NCBI GenBank assembly: GCA_963733885.1
Contig: CAVTES010000005.1
Location: 248,001-312,000 of the forward strand
Direction of reading: 5' to 3'
DNA length: 64,000 nt
DNA from: JACVRW01 sp963733885
GTDB taxonomy: Bacteria; Actinomycetota; Thermoleophilia; Solirubrobacterales; Thermoleophilaceae
Of this stretch, positions 1-8,531 are shown piece by piece. Numbering within the stretch: position 1 is the stretch's first letter; each line of letters opens with the position of its first letter. The translations under genes and the position numbers were made by a program. The notes beneath the pieces were generated by a model. The model did not search any database. It saw nothing but the letters and a program-made list of their open reading frames with translations, and was not told where the DNA came from.

Positions 1-552
1 ACGCTGGTCGAGCGCTTGGCCGGCGCCGTCGAGGTACTGCGGGTGGGCCAGGCCGACGAGTTCGCGACGGAGGTGCCGCCGGTGATCGAGCGCGAGGCGC
101 AGGAGCGGGTGCTGCGCTACCAGCGCCTGGCCGGGCTCAACCCCCGAGAGGTGCCCTCCCAGGGCTGGTTCGTGCCGCCCGCACTCGCGACCGGGCTCCC
201 CGAGGACTCGCCCGTGAACCGTGAGGAGATCTTCGGCCCTCTCCTCTCCGTCACCCCGGTGCGCGACCTCGATCACGCGGTCGAAATAGTCGACTCACTG
301 CCGTTCGCGCTGACCGGGGGCCTCTTCTCGCGCAGTCCCGCCGCGGTGGAGCGGGTCGCCGCCCGCCTGCCGGTGGGAAACCTGTACGTCAACCGCGGGA
401 TCACGGGTGCGATGGTGGGCCGCCAGCCCTTCGGCGGCAACCGTCGCTCCGGGATCGGCTCGAAGGCGGGCGGCCCGGATTATCTGCTGCAGTTCGTGGA
501 GCCGCGCGTGGTCACGGAGAACACCATGCGCCACGGCATTCCGGTGGAGTGA
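1..552 (+). CDS. 1-pyrroline-5-carboxylate dehydrogenase, C-terminal part (5' end outside window)
   Basis: Open from the first base of the window, so the gene starts upstream; 183 residues are visible. They match the C-terminal third of the aldehyde-dehydrogenase superfamily P5C dehydrogenases, which oxidise glutamate semialdehyde/P5C to glutamate with NAD+ in proline breakdown. Visible landmarks are 'EIFGPLL' (cofactor-side Glu), 'FALTGGLFSR', and 'GNLYVNRGITGAMVGRQPFG', the P5CDH/PutA-type C-terminal signature. The catalytic Cys lies upstream of the window. It cannot be told from this end whether the protein is stand-alone or the C-terminus of a PutA fusion. The next gene starts 19 bp after the stop. 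Confidence 0.93.
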   Translation, partial: TLVERLAGAVEVLRVGQADEFATEVPPVIEREAQERVLRYQRLAGLNPREVPSQGWFVPPALATGLPEDSPVNREEIFGPLLSVTPVRDLDHAVEIVDSLPFALTGGLFSRSPAAVERVAARLPVGNLYVNRGITGAMVGRQPFGGNRRSGIGSKAGGPDYLLQFVEPRVVTENTMRHGIPVE

Positions 553-571
553 CCCACTAGCCTTGCGCGCG

Positions 572-2015
572 ATGAGCGCCCCTGCGTTCGATCTGCAGTC
601 CCACTCCGTGCACTCGGACGGGGAGCTCGCGGCCGCCCAGGTGGTCGAAAATGCCGCCGCGGCGGGCGTGCGCCTGCTCGCGCTGTCGGACCACGACACT
701 GTCGACGGGGTCGACGAGGCGCTGGCCGCAGGCGCGCTCCACGGGGTGCGCGTCGTGCCCGCCACCGAGATCTCGGCAGTGGACGGGCCGCTACGAGGAC
801 CTTCACGTGCTCGGCTATGGGATCGACCACCGCAGCGGGCTGCTGAGCGAGCGGCTGCTCGACGCGCGCGGAGACCGCGAGCGGCGCGCCGACGCGATGG
901 CGAAGCGGCTTGGCGAGCTCGGCTTCGAGGTCGACCCAGCCCCGATCGAGGCGCGCAAGGCGGCGGGGAAGCCGGTCGGGCGTCCTCACCTTGCCGGCGC
1001 GGTGCTCGCCCACCCGGCCAACGCCGGGCGGCTCGCGGAGGAGGGACACGCCGACGTCTCCTCCTTCATTCCCGCCTACCTGATTCAGGGAAAGCCGGGC
1101 TACGTCGCGCGCACACATCCCACGGTCGAGGAGGCCATCGGCTGGATCCACGACGCCGCCGGGGTGGCGGTCTGGGCGCATCCGTTCTGGGACATCGACG
1201 CGGGCGATGCCGTCCTCGCCGCGATAGAGCGCTACCGCGAGGCGGGGCTGGACGGGGTGGAGGTGTTCTACCCGTCTCACAGCCCCGAGCAGACGCTGAT
1301 GCTGGCGGACCGCTGCGAGGAGCTGGGTATGCTGGCCACCGGGTCGTCGGACTACCACGGGCCGGATCACCGGCTGTTCAGCCGCTTCCGCGCGTTCGAG
1401 CTCCACGGCCGCGAGCCCAACCTTGGGCCGATCGCCCATGGCACGCTCGCCGCGCCCACGCGCGGCGGCGACGGCCTCTGCGTCTGGCTGACCGGCCTGT
1501 CGGGCTCGGGCAAATCGACGATCGGCCGGCTCGCCGCCGGCGAGCTGCGCGACCTCGGCCACCGCGTCGAGATGCTCGACGGCGACGACGTGCGCCAGAA
1601 CCTCTGCGCCGGGCTCGGCTTCTCGCGCGAGGACCGCGACGTGAACGTTCGCAGGATCGCGTGGGTGGCCGACCTGCTGGCGCGCAACGGCGTGGTGACA
1701 TTTGTGGCCGCGGTCTCCCCGTACCGCGGCGCCCGCGACGAGGCACGCGCGCGGATGGGCGATCGGTTCCTCGAGGTGTACGTGCGGGCATCGGTCGAGG
1801 AGTGCGAGCGCCGCGACGTGAAGGGGCTCTACGGCAAGGCCCGGGCGGGAGAGATCCAGGCCTTCACGGGTGTCTCGGACCCGTATGAGGAGCCGCAGTC
1901 ACCCGAGCTTCTGATCGACACCGAGCAGGAGATGCCCGCCGAGTCGGCCGGCAGGCTGATCGCGCTGATCGAGGAGCGCCTGGCCGCCGGCGCGCCCGTG
2001 ACGGCGGCCGTCTAG
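572..2015 (+). CDS. PHP-domain phosphatase fused to adenylylsulfate (APS) kinase; one-base frameshift near 789
   Basis: ATG 572 opens a PHP domain of the YciV/TrpH (COG0613) type: 'SHSVHSDG', 'ALSDHDTVDGV' and 'ATEIS' in the first frame, then after a one-base shift (an extra base near 788-790, at the G/C run) 'DLHVLGYGID', 'GRPHLAGAVL', 'WAHPFWD' and 'GSSDYHG'. Removing one base gives a continuous reading VDGRYEDLHVLGY. The usual HxH of the first motif reads QxH here. From about 1475 the same frame is a complete APS kinase: P-loop 'GLSGSGKST', 'MLDGDDVRQNL', 'FSREDRDVNVRRIA', 'VSPYRGARDEAR' and 'GLYGKARAGEIQAFTGV'. APS kinase makes PAPS from APS and ATP; some PHP relatives hydrolyse the by-product pAp. 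The total would be about 480 residues. The frameshift may be an assembly error or a real lesion. Confidence 0.85.
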
Positions 2016-2569
2016 AGCCCGGCGAACAGCTCGTCGATCGACAGCGCGAAACCCAGGAGCATCGGCGACTCGAGCGTGTCGCCGCGCCTGAGCTCGACGG
2101 CCACGTCGAACTCCGGCGCTCCGGGTTTCGAGCGGCGGTAGACCAGCACCGTCTCGGCGATGTCGTCCACGAGCCACAGCTCGGGGAGGCCACCCCCCTC
2201 GTAGACCCGCTTCTTGGCGCCGATGTCGTAACGCCACGTGGAGGGCGAGCGGATCTCAACGCACAGATCGGGCACGTGCTCTGGATAGCCCCTGAGGTCG
2301 GCCGGGATCCGCTCCTGGCGGAACCAGAGGACGTCCGGCCCGTAGACGTTGAACTCGTCCATGCGGACATCGGTGGGCGTCATGGCCAGCCCCCGCCCGT
2401 CGCCGCCCTGCGCCCAGATGCCGAGCGCGATCACCAGCCGGGATTGGAGAATGGCGTGGACCGCCTTCGGCTCGTTCACGACGATCCGCCCGTCAACGAG
2501 CTGCTTGCGATCGCCCTCGACCGAGATCTCGTAGTACCGCTCGGCGGTCATGCGCTCCGCTGTCGCCAT
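2012..2569 (-). CDS. Uma2-family (DUF820) putative restriction-endonuclease-fold protein
   Basis: A protein of 185 residues of the Uma2/DUF820 family, a PD-(D/E)XK-like fold common in cyanobacteria and actinobacteria whose role is not established. Visible family features are the N-terminal 'ATAERMTAERYYEI', the central 'DVLWFRQERIPAD' and 'VPDLCVEIRSPST' (the E-x-x-S-P-S stretch that carries the putative catalytic acidic residues), 'KKRVYEGGGLPELWLVD', and a short hydrophobic C-terminus. ATG 2569 was chosen over the GTG at 2578 because the family usually begins this way. Its stop overlaps the stop of the convergent APS-kinase gene by 4 bp. Confidence 0.85.
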   Translation of the reverse strand: MATAERMTAERYYEISVEGDRKQLVDGRIVVNEPKAVHAILQSRLVIALGIWAQGGDGRGLAMTPTDVRMDEFNVYGPDVLWFRQERIPADLRGYPEHVPDLCVEIRSPSTWRYDIGAKKRVYEGGGLPELWLVDDIAETVLVYRRSKPGAPEFDVAVELRRGDTLESPMLLGFALSIDELFAGL

Positions 2570-2622
2570 GGGCCACACCGACTATAAGGCCGGGCGGCAA
2601 AGCCCCAGCCCCAGTCTGGTCG

Positions 2623-3267
2623 CTAGCGGGCCGGCAGCAACGCGGTCTGGAGCTGCTCCACCACCCAACGCTCGTACTTCTCGGGTTTCCAGCCCCGGTC
2701 GCGTACCAGGGCGAGGTATGTGCGTTCGCTCGCGATGGTCCAGATCGAGTCGGCGGCCTCACGCGCGGTCAGGCCGCGTCTGAGCGCCTTCTTCCGATGC
2801 AGGCTTCGCGCCAGCCGGCTCTGCGTCTGGTAGCGCCGGTCGTCGTGGTCGGCGAGCATCCGCGTGGCCTCGGGATCGGCGCCCGCGGCCGCCTCGAGCT
2901 GGGCGAACACGGCCGCCTCGCGGTCGCCGATCTGCCGGTGGATGCGAGCGAAGAGGGCCAATTGCCTCCGAGGGTCGTCCTCGCGCTCCATCTCCCGCCA
3001 CGCCGCACGGGAGGCGAGCGGGACCGCCTCGTCGTCGCCTCTCACGGTCAGGTCCACGACCGCCCGGAGCACGCCCGCCTTGCTGCGCAGGCCGGCATAG
3101 ACCGTAGGCACCGCGACCCCCGCCTCCTCGGCGATCGCAGCGATCGACGTCGCCGCATACCCGTCACGCACGAACAGGCGAGCGGCCGCCTCCACGATGC
3201 GGCGCCGGGTCTCGCGCGCCTGGCGGGCCCGGTTGGAGCTGTCGTAGGTACGATTCGGTATAGTCAC
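2623..3267 (-). CDS. TetR/AcrR-family transcriptional regulator
   Basis: A 214-residue regulator. Residues about 18-64 form the TetR helix-turn-helix: 'RRRIVEAAARLFVRDGYAAT' followed by 'IAEEAGVAVPTVYAGL'. The remainder is the variable ligand-binding domain. It starts at GTG 3267, whose first base is already inside a 17-bp palindrome (3267-3283) that also covers the leader of the divergent cupin gene, so the protein probably represses itself and that gene. The ligand is not predictable. Confidence 0.9.
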   Translation of the reverse strand: MTIPNRTYDSSNRARQARETRRRIVEAAARLFVRDGYAATSIAAIAEEAGVAVPTVYAGLRSKAGVLRAVVDLTVRGDDEAVPLASRAAWREMEREDDPRRQLALFARIHRQIGDREAAVFAQLEAAAGADPEATRMLADHDDRRYQTQSRLARSLHRKKALRRGLTAREAADSIWTIASERTYLALVRDRGWKPEKYERWVVEQLQTALLPAR

Positions 3268-3283
3268 CTATATCGAATATAGG
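3267..3283. promoter_or_regulatory. Palindromic operator between tetR-family gene and cupin gene
   Basis: The arms CCTATAT and ATATAGG form a perfect 7-bp inverted repeat around CGA. The site touches the GTG start of the regulator on one side and merges into the AGGAG ribosome-binding site (3281-3285) of the cupin gene on the other. It is AT-rich in a GC-rich region. Binding of the adjacent TetR protein is inferred. Confidence 0.7.
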
Positions 3284-3294
3284 AGAGTACAGCG

Positions 3295-3708
3295 ATGAGC
3301 ATCATGCCCGAGCGCCTGACGTTCGGCGAGGTCGAGATCCTGGTCAAGGCGCCGGCCGACACGACAGGCGGGGCGTTGAGTGTCTTCGAGGAAAACGAGG
3401 CCGTCGACACCCCTCTACACGTCCACGAGCACGAGGACGAGCTGTTCTACGTGCTCGAGGGCGAGCACGTGTTCCAGGTCGGCGACCGGGAGCACCGGGC
3501 GGGCCCCGGTGAGCTCGTCTTCGCGCCGCGCGGCGTCCCGCATTCCCAGCGGCGCGTGGTGCCGCGCAAGGGGCGGACGCTCGTACTCACCGCCCCCGGG
3601 GGGCTCGAGGGCTTCTTCCGGGAGCTGGCGGAGGCCGACGCGCACGGCGAGCTCGGGCCGGAGGCCTACACGCGGGCCTCCGCGAGGTACGGGATCACCT
3701 GGCTGTAG
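3295..3708 (+). CDS. Cupin-domain protein
   Basis: A 137-residue single-domain cupin. Motif 1 is present as 'PLHVHEHEDELFYVLEGE', with the His/His/Glu metal ligands, and motif 2 as 'APRGVPHSQRR' with the second His. Proteins of this size bind a divalent metal in a small beta barrel and act as dioxygenases, isomerases or sensors; the substrate cannot be read from sequence. It is divergent from the TetR-family gene and shares its operator. ATG 3295 is preceded by AGGAG at 3281-3285. Confidence 0.88.
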   Translation: MSIMPERLTFGEVEILVKAPADTTGGALSVFEENEAVDTPLHVHEHEDELFYVLEGEHVFQVGDREHRAGPGELVFAPRGVPHSQRRVVPRKGRTLVLTAPGGLEGFFRELAEADAHGELGPEAYTRASARYGITWL

Positions 3709-3710
3709 AT

Positions 3711-3738
3711 CTAGTGGCGCCTCCGGCGGCGCCACTAG
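3711..3738. terminator. Bidirectional terminator-like hairpin
   Basis: A perfect 11-bp stem (CTAGTGGCGCC and its complement) around a 6-nt loop, placed between the convergent cupin and MFS genes and containing the MFS stop codon. There is no clear U-tract, so it may act as a transcription barrier or RNA-stabilising hairpin for both genes. Confidence 0.7.
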
Positions 3739-5450
3739 GTCGCCGGGCGCTCGGCGGGTGTCGGGCGCGGCGCTCCGTCCGGGGGGCCGCGCTCGGGCGC
3801 GGGCCCGCCGCCGTCCCCCGGCGGAGCGTTCGCCCGCATCTGGGCCATGAACTCGGCCTGCGCCTGCGCGGGCGTGCGTTTCAGCGCCCCCATCAGCGGC
3901 AGCACCGTCAGGATCAGCAGCGCCGCCTGCCGGAACGCCCAGGCGAACCCCTCCCGTGCCGAGCCCGCGGTCTGGCGGATGATCTCCTCGTCGAACCCGG
4001 GCTTCGGCTCGAAGCGGTCCTCGGTACCGCCCGCGTAGTCGTGCAGCGTCGCCTGGATCACCGCCCCCGCCTCGGGCTGCGGTATCTCCCACTCGTCGAC
4101 GATGTCCTCGATCTCCTCGTCGGCGAACCAGCTCATGTGCGCATGGAGGGCGCCGCCGAAGGTCGCGATCATGATCGCCACCCCGATCGCCGCGCCCAGC
4201 TGCCGGGCGGTGTTGAGCACGCCCGACGCGAGCCCCACCATCGGACCGGCCACGGAACCCATTGCGCCCACGTTCAGCGCCGGGAACCCGATCCCCATGC
4301 CGATCCCCAGCATCGCCAGGCCGGGCAGGATGCGCAGGTACGAGAAAGCGTTGTCGGAGGTCGCGGGGAGGAACGAGATCCACAGGAGGCCGATCGCCAT
4401 CACGATCAGGGCGGGCTTCGCGATCTGGCCCGGGGCCCGGCTGTCCGCCGCCCGCCCGACGAACGGCCAGACGATCAGGCCGCAGAGCGGCACCGGCACG
4501 ATCGCCAGCGCCGCCTCGATCGGCTCGTAGCCCCACAGGTTCAAGAACGCCAGTGACAGCAGCAACAGGCTGCCGATCGCGCCCGCCGCGAAGAACAGCA
4601 TCCCGAGATTGGCGCTGCGGAACTGCGCGTTCCCCATCAATTCGGGCCTGAGCATCGGGTTCGGCGCACGCCGCTCCCACATGACGAACGCCACCCCGAG
4701 CAGGATCGCCGCCTGCATCAGGCTGAGCCACAGCGGCAGGTTGCCGCCGAACGGGTTCGCCTCGACGAGCGCGACCAGGAGGCAGAAGACCGCAAGCCCG
4801 AGCAGGACCATCCCCTTCACGTCCACCTCGCGGCCGGCGGTCAGGTCCCAGGTCTCGGGCCACCAGCGCAGCGCGAGCACCACGCCGATGATCCCGAAGG
4901 GGATGTTGATCAGAAAGATCCACTGCCAGCTCGCGATCTCGATCAGCACGCCGCCGAGCACCGGGCCGAGCGCCGACGACACGAGCGCCACCACGGCGAT
5001 CAGCGCCAGTCCCCGGCCGCGCTGCTGCGGCGGGAACACGAGCACCGTGATCGCGAACCCGAGCGGAGCGAGGATGCCGGCTCCGATGCCCTGCACGACG
5101 CGGAAGCCGATCAGCCATTCGACCGACCAGGCGAGCGCGCAGAGGCCCGACCCGATCGTGAACACGGTCAGGCCGACCACGAAGAAGAGGCGCCGGCCGA
5201 ACTGGTCCGCCAGCCGCCCCATCGAGACGAGCAGGACCGCGAAGATGATGTTGTAGGCGTTGATGACCCACGTGACGGTCCCCACGTCGGTCGACAACTC
5301 GTCCTGCAGCTCGGGGATCGCGATGTTCACGATCGAGACGTCGAGCAGGGTCATCGCCCAGCCGATCATCATCACGCCGAAGATGCGCCACCTGTTGGCG
5401 TGCAGGAGCTCTGCGGGCGGGTTGCGGCGCTCGTCCGCCACGTCCGTCAC
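3735..5450 (-). CDS. MFS transporter, DHA2 (14-TM, EmrB/QacA-like) family
   Basis: A 571-residue polytopic membrane protein. Conserved features are 'LLDVSIVNIAIPEL' in TM1, 'GRLADQFGRRLFF' (MFS motif A, TM2-3 loop), 'GPVLGGVLIEIASWQWIFLI' (motif C, the drug/H+ antiporter signature) and 'LINIPFGIIG'. The length and spacing fit 14 membrane segments, followed by a charged, Pro/Gly-rich cytoplasmic tail. Its start overlaps the stop of the upstream sulfatase-like gene by 4 bp, so it is the third gene of a tightly coupled operon. Export of a small molecule by proton antiport is likely; the substrate is unknown. Confidence 0.9.
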   Translation of the reverse strand: MTDVADERRNPPAELLHANRWRIFGVMMIGWAMTLLDVSIVNIAIPELQDELSTDVGTVTWVINAYNIIFAVLLVSMGRLADQFGRRLFFVVGLTVFTIGSGLCALAWSVEWLIGFRVVQGIGAGILAPLGFAITVLVFPPQQRGRGLALIAVVALVSSALGPVLGGVLIEIASWQWIFLINIPFGIIGVVLALRWWPETWDLTAGREVDVKGMVLLGLAVFCLLVALVEANPFGGNLPLWLSLMQAAILLGVAFVMWERRAPNPMLRPELMGNAQFRSANLGMLFFAAGAIGSLLLLSLAFLNLWGYEPIEAALAIVPVPLCGLIVWPFVGRAADSRAPGQIAKPALIVMAIGLLWISFLPATSDNAFSYLRILPGLAMLGIGMGIGFPALNVGAMGSVAGPMVGLASGVLNTARQLGAAIGVAIMIATFGGALHAHMSWFADEEIEDIVDEWEIPQPEAGAVIQATLHDYAGGTEDRFEPKPGFDEEIIRQTAGSAREGFAWAFRQAALLILTVLPLMGALKRTPAQAQAEFMAQMRANAPPGDGGGPAPERGPPDGAPRPTPAERPAT

Positions 5451-6916
5451 GGCCGCGCGGCCTCCCGGTCCTCGGCGTCGCGCCCGTCGTATACGAGCGC
5501 CTCGGCGTCGTCGCTGTCGTCAGGCTCGTCGTTGTCGACAGCGTCGAAGTCGTTCGGGATGCCGTCGTCGTCGGAGTCGTCGTCGCCGCGCTCCCGCGGC
5601 GGCCGCAGGGCGCCGTCGGGACCGAACTCCGGCAGCGTGCCGCCGGCCACCGCGAGCGCTGCGAGCGACATGTCGGTCAGCTGGCCGGTGTCCTCGTTCG
5701 CGATGTCCTGGAAGCGAGTGATGTCGTCCTCGACTTCCTCATCGTCGTCGTACATCCGGCGCTCGATCTCCTCGCGGTCGGCCACCATCAGCCAGCGCTT
5801 GTCGCGCACGACGATCAGCGAGCCGCTGGCGGTGATCGAGAACGGGCGATCGTAGAGGTCTTCCTCGTCCACGTCATCGAGCAGCGCGGTGAGGTCCTCG
5901 CCCCACATCTTCCCGGGGATGGTGAGGCCCAGGTACGACAGGATTGTGGGCGCCACGTCGTGGGTGGAGGCGTACCAGTCCACGTCGTCTCCCGACTTGC
6001 GCCCGTCCGGGTCGCGGATCATGAAGGGGATCTCGTACGACTCGCGGTGTGAGGTGGGCGTGCCGCGCCCGACGTAGTCGTGCTCGCCGAGCGCGATGCC
6101 GATGTCGCCGAGCACGAACAGGAAGGTGTCGTCGGGCACCTCGTCCATCAGCCGCCCGAACCACTCGTCGACGGCCTCGACGTGGTCGCGGTACGCCGAG
6201 CGGAGGTCGTCGACGTCGTCGAAATCCACCTCAACCAGGCGGTCGTTCATCGGGCCTATGCCCTCACGATCGACCTCGCCGGGTTTGATGTAGATCGGGG
6301 GAGCCTGCACGGCATCGACAGGGTCGAACGGATCAATTCCGACGAAGCCCGAGAAGTCGCGCAGCTCCTGAATGCCGGCCTTGTATGTCCGCTCGGTGGC
6401 TTGAGTCTGGCGCCTGATCGCGGCGATTTCGTCCCGAATGGTCCGCGCCCCGGCCGATTGCTCACTGCCACCGGCGCGCACGACCCTGCCAAAGCGGGGC
6501 CCGTCGATGATCGGGTTGTCGGTCACGTAGACCGTCTCCAGCCCTGCGAGGCCCATCGTCTCCATCATCACCGGCTGCCAGTCCCACACAGGGTTGTAGC
6601 CCGGCACGGCGGGCATGCCCTCCGTGCGCTTCCAGTCGCGGAAGGGGAAGGACCGCATCCCGGTCACGAGTGTGCGCCGCAAGGGAAGAGCAGGCATGCA
6701 TTCGGGGATCACCCGGTCGAACCTCAAGGAGTTGCCCCTGAGCTCCTCGATGTTGGGCGTGTCGGTGCCGGATTCGGCCACGTAGTCCTTGCGGACCAAG
6801 GGGAGCACCACAACTACGGCACGGCGGTCGTCGCTTTGCGCCGCTGCGCGGGCAGGGAGGCCCAACACGGGAAGGGCCGCGGCTCCGCCCAGCAGGGTGC
6901 GCCGGGTGAGCCTCAC
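5447..6916 (-). CDS. Sulfatase-fold protein with degenerate active site, Tat-type signal
   Basis: A 489-residue exported protein: 'LTRRTLLGGAAALPVLGLPA' is a twin-arginine signal. The alkaline phosphatase/sulfatase fold is recognisable from 'TPNIEELRGNSLRFDRV', 'TLVTGMRSFPFRDW' and 'ALGEHDYVG', and it aligns with the next gene upstream. The catalytic positions are altered: the metal-binding Asp after the first strand is replaced ('VLPLVRKDY'), the Cys/Ser of C-x-P-x-R is Ala ('ALPLR'), and D-H-G reads D-I-G. It is probably not a working sulfatase. The C-terminus is an acidic Asp-rich stretch resembling a thrombospondin type-3 calcium-binding repeat. The GTG start overlaps the upstream stop by 4 bp. 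Confidence 0.85.
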   Translation of the reverse strand: MRLTRRTLLGGAAALPVLGLPARAAAQSDDRRAVVVVLPLVRKDYVAESGTDTPNIEELRGNSLRFDRVIPECMPALPLRRTLVTGMRSFPFRDWKRTEGMPAVPGYNPVWDWQPVMMETMGLAGLETVYVTDNPIIDGPRFGRVVRAGGSEQSAGARTIRDEIAAIRRQTQATERTYKAGIQELRDFSGFVGIDPFDPVDAVQAPPIYIKPGEVDREGIGPMNDRLVEVDFDDVDDLRSAYRDHVEAVDEWFGRLMDEVPDDTFLFVLGDIGIALGEHDYVGRGTPTSHRESYEIPFMIRDPDGRKSGDDVDWYASTHDVAPTILSYLGLTIPGKMWGEDLTALLDDVDEEDLYDRPFSITASGSLIVVRDKRWLMVADREEIERRMYDDDEEVEDDITRFQDIANEDTGQLTDMSLAALAVAGGTLPEFGPDGALRPPRERGDDDSDDDGIPNDFDAVDNDEPDDSDDAEALVYDGRDAEDREAARP

Positions 6917-8451
6917 CCGCCAATCACAGCCTTGCCGCCGGAGGCGCCGAACTGGGGCAGCGTGCCGCCGGCCTCGTCCTCGAGCACCTTCCAGAGCGCG
7001 TCGACCATCTCGGGGTTGTCCGCGGCCACGTCGCGCACCTCCTGCGGGTCGGTGCGCCGGTCGTACAGGCGCTTCAGGCGCCCCTCGCTGTCGGCGAGCA
7101 TGAACCAGTCCCGGTCGCCGGCCAGCAGGTGGTCGTCATAGCAGGAGGTGAACCAGCGCCGCTCGGGCGGCGTGCCGCCGTCGAACAGCACCGAGAGGTC
7201 CTCGCCGTTCATCTGCCCCGGCGCCCGCACGCCCATGAACGAGAGGATCGTGCGCGGGATGTCGTGCGTGGATGCGAAGTAGTCGCTGGTCTGGCCGGCA
7301 AGCTTGCCCTCGGGGTGCCGGATCATGCAGGGCACGTGGTAGATGTGCCACTGGGCGCGGGCCGCGTGCTTGCCGAGGATGCCGTGCTCCCCGAGCGTCA
7401 GCCCGTGGTCCGACATGTAGTACACGACGGTCTCGTCGAGCAGGTTCTCGTCCGCCAGCGTGTTCATCAGCCGCCCGACCCACTCGTCCAGGAAGGTGAT
7501 CTCGGCCGCGTACAGCTCGCGCACCCGCTCCACGGTCTCGTCGTCCACGTCCACGTCGATCACCCAGGAGTAGGGCGTCTCGAAGGGCTGGATCGGGATG
7601 ATCCCGTCGAGCTCGCTGCCCTTCGGGCTGCCGGCGGCCATCTGGTAGACGCGCGGGGCGTCGAGCGGCTCGTGCGGGTCGAAGGCGTCCACGCCGAGGA
7701 AGAAGGGGCGCCGGTCCTTGAGGTCGTCGACGAGGTTGATGCCGCTGCGGATCACGCGCGCAGTGGGGTACTGGCGGTCGCTGTCGCGGTAGATGGAGTT
7801 CCAGCCGGCCATGGCGCGCAGGCGGCCGACCTCCACGCTGTCGGACAGGTCAGGCAGGAGGTAGCGCTCGATCGTGCTGCGCGTGGCGGGGCGCTTGAAG
7901 GGCTTGTTCAGGAAGCGGTAGGCGCCCTGGGAGTAGCTCGGCCTTGCCCAGTCGAGCGTGCGGCGGAAGTTGCCGAAGCGCGGGCCGATCAGGAACGGGT
8001 TGTCGGTGCAGTAGGCGGTCTCCACGCCGGCCTCGCCCAGCACCTCCGTGACGATCGGCTGGAAGTCCGGGATCGGGATCCACCCCGGGCCGACCGGCAG
8101 CCCCTTGGTGGGCACGTAGTTGCGGAACGGGAACGAGCGGATGCCGGTCAGGAGCGCGCGCCGCGCCGGGCCGGTGGGCATCGCCTCCGGTACCGAGTGC
8201 GAGAACATCAGCGAGTCCTGCGCGAGCGCGTCGAGGTTCGGCGTCTTGTTGCGCGAGTCGGGGTTGTAGGCGCCGATGTAGTCCGCGCGCGTGGAGTCGC
8301 TGAAGATCAGCACCGTGTTCGGAGCGTCGTCCGCGTGATCGGTGGCCGGCTCGAAGTAGTCGTCGCCGCAGGCGGACAGGCCGAGGGCGGCGGCCGTCGC
8401 GCCGCCGGCTCCCAGCAATCCTCGTCGTGTCAAACCCCGGTGCGAGCCCAT
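6913..8451 (-). CDS. Sulfatase-family lipoprotein with Thr at the nucleophile position
   Basis: A 512-residue protein. It begins 'MGSHRGLTRRGLLGAGG' and continues to 'LGLSAC', a combined Tat signal and lipobox, so it is probably anchored outside the membrane. The sulfatase domain has 'VLIFSDSTRADYIGAY' (metal Asp), 'MPTGPARRALLTG' (C-x-P-x-R motif with Thr instead of Cys/Ser), 'DAFDPHEP' and 'MSDHGLTLGEHGILGKH' (metal Asp/His). Because formylglycine is made from Cys or Ser, a classical sulfatase mechanism is unlikely; a Thr nucleophile is known in phosphotransferases and phosphodiesterases of this superfamily. It is the first gene of the operon with the degenerate paralogue and the MFS exporter. 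ATG 8451 was chosen because it places the signal peptide at the N-terminus. Confidence 0.88.
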   Translation of the reverse strand: MGSHRGLTRRGLLGAGGATAAALGLSACGDDYFEPATDHADDAPNTVLIFSDSTRADYIGAYNPDSRNKTPNLDALAQDSLMFSHSVPEAMPTGPARRALLTGIRSFPFRNYVPTKGLPVGPGWIPIPDFQPIVTEVLGEAGVETAYCTDNPFLIGPRFGNFRRTLDWARPSYSQGAYRFLNKPFKRPATRSTIERYLLPDLSDSVEVGRLRAMAGWNSIYRDSDRQYPTARVIRSGINLVDDLKDRRPFFLGVDAFDPHEPLDAPRVYQMAAGSPKGSELDGIIPIQPFETPYSWVIDVDVDDETVERVRELYAAEITFLDEWVGRLMNTLADENLLDETVVYYMSDHGLTLGEHGILGKHAARAQWHIYHVPCMIRHPEGKLAGQTSDYFASTHDIPRTILSFMGVRAPGQMNGEDLSVLFDGGTPPERRWFTSCYDDHLLAGDRDWFMLADSEGRLKRLYDRRTDPQEVRDVAADNPEMVDALWKVLEDEAGGTLPQFGASGGKAVIGG

Positions 8452-8531
8452 TGCGGGCCGCAGGCTAGTACACGCGTCCCCTGTCCCCTTTTCGTTGGGG
8501 TGGTTGTCCGGGGCTGAACGTATGTTCGGGT

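Noticed and set aside
8470..8531. A defined left end and target motif for the tnpB element
   Set aside because: The C/G blocks near 8479-8500 could fold, but without another copy or an empty site the end cannot be fixed.
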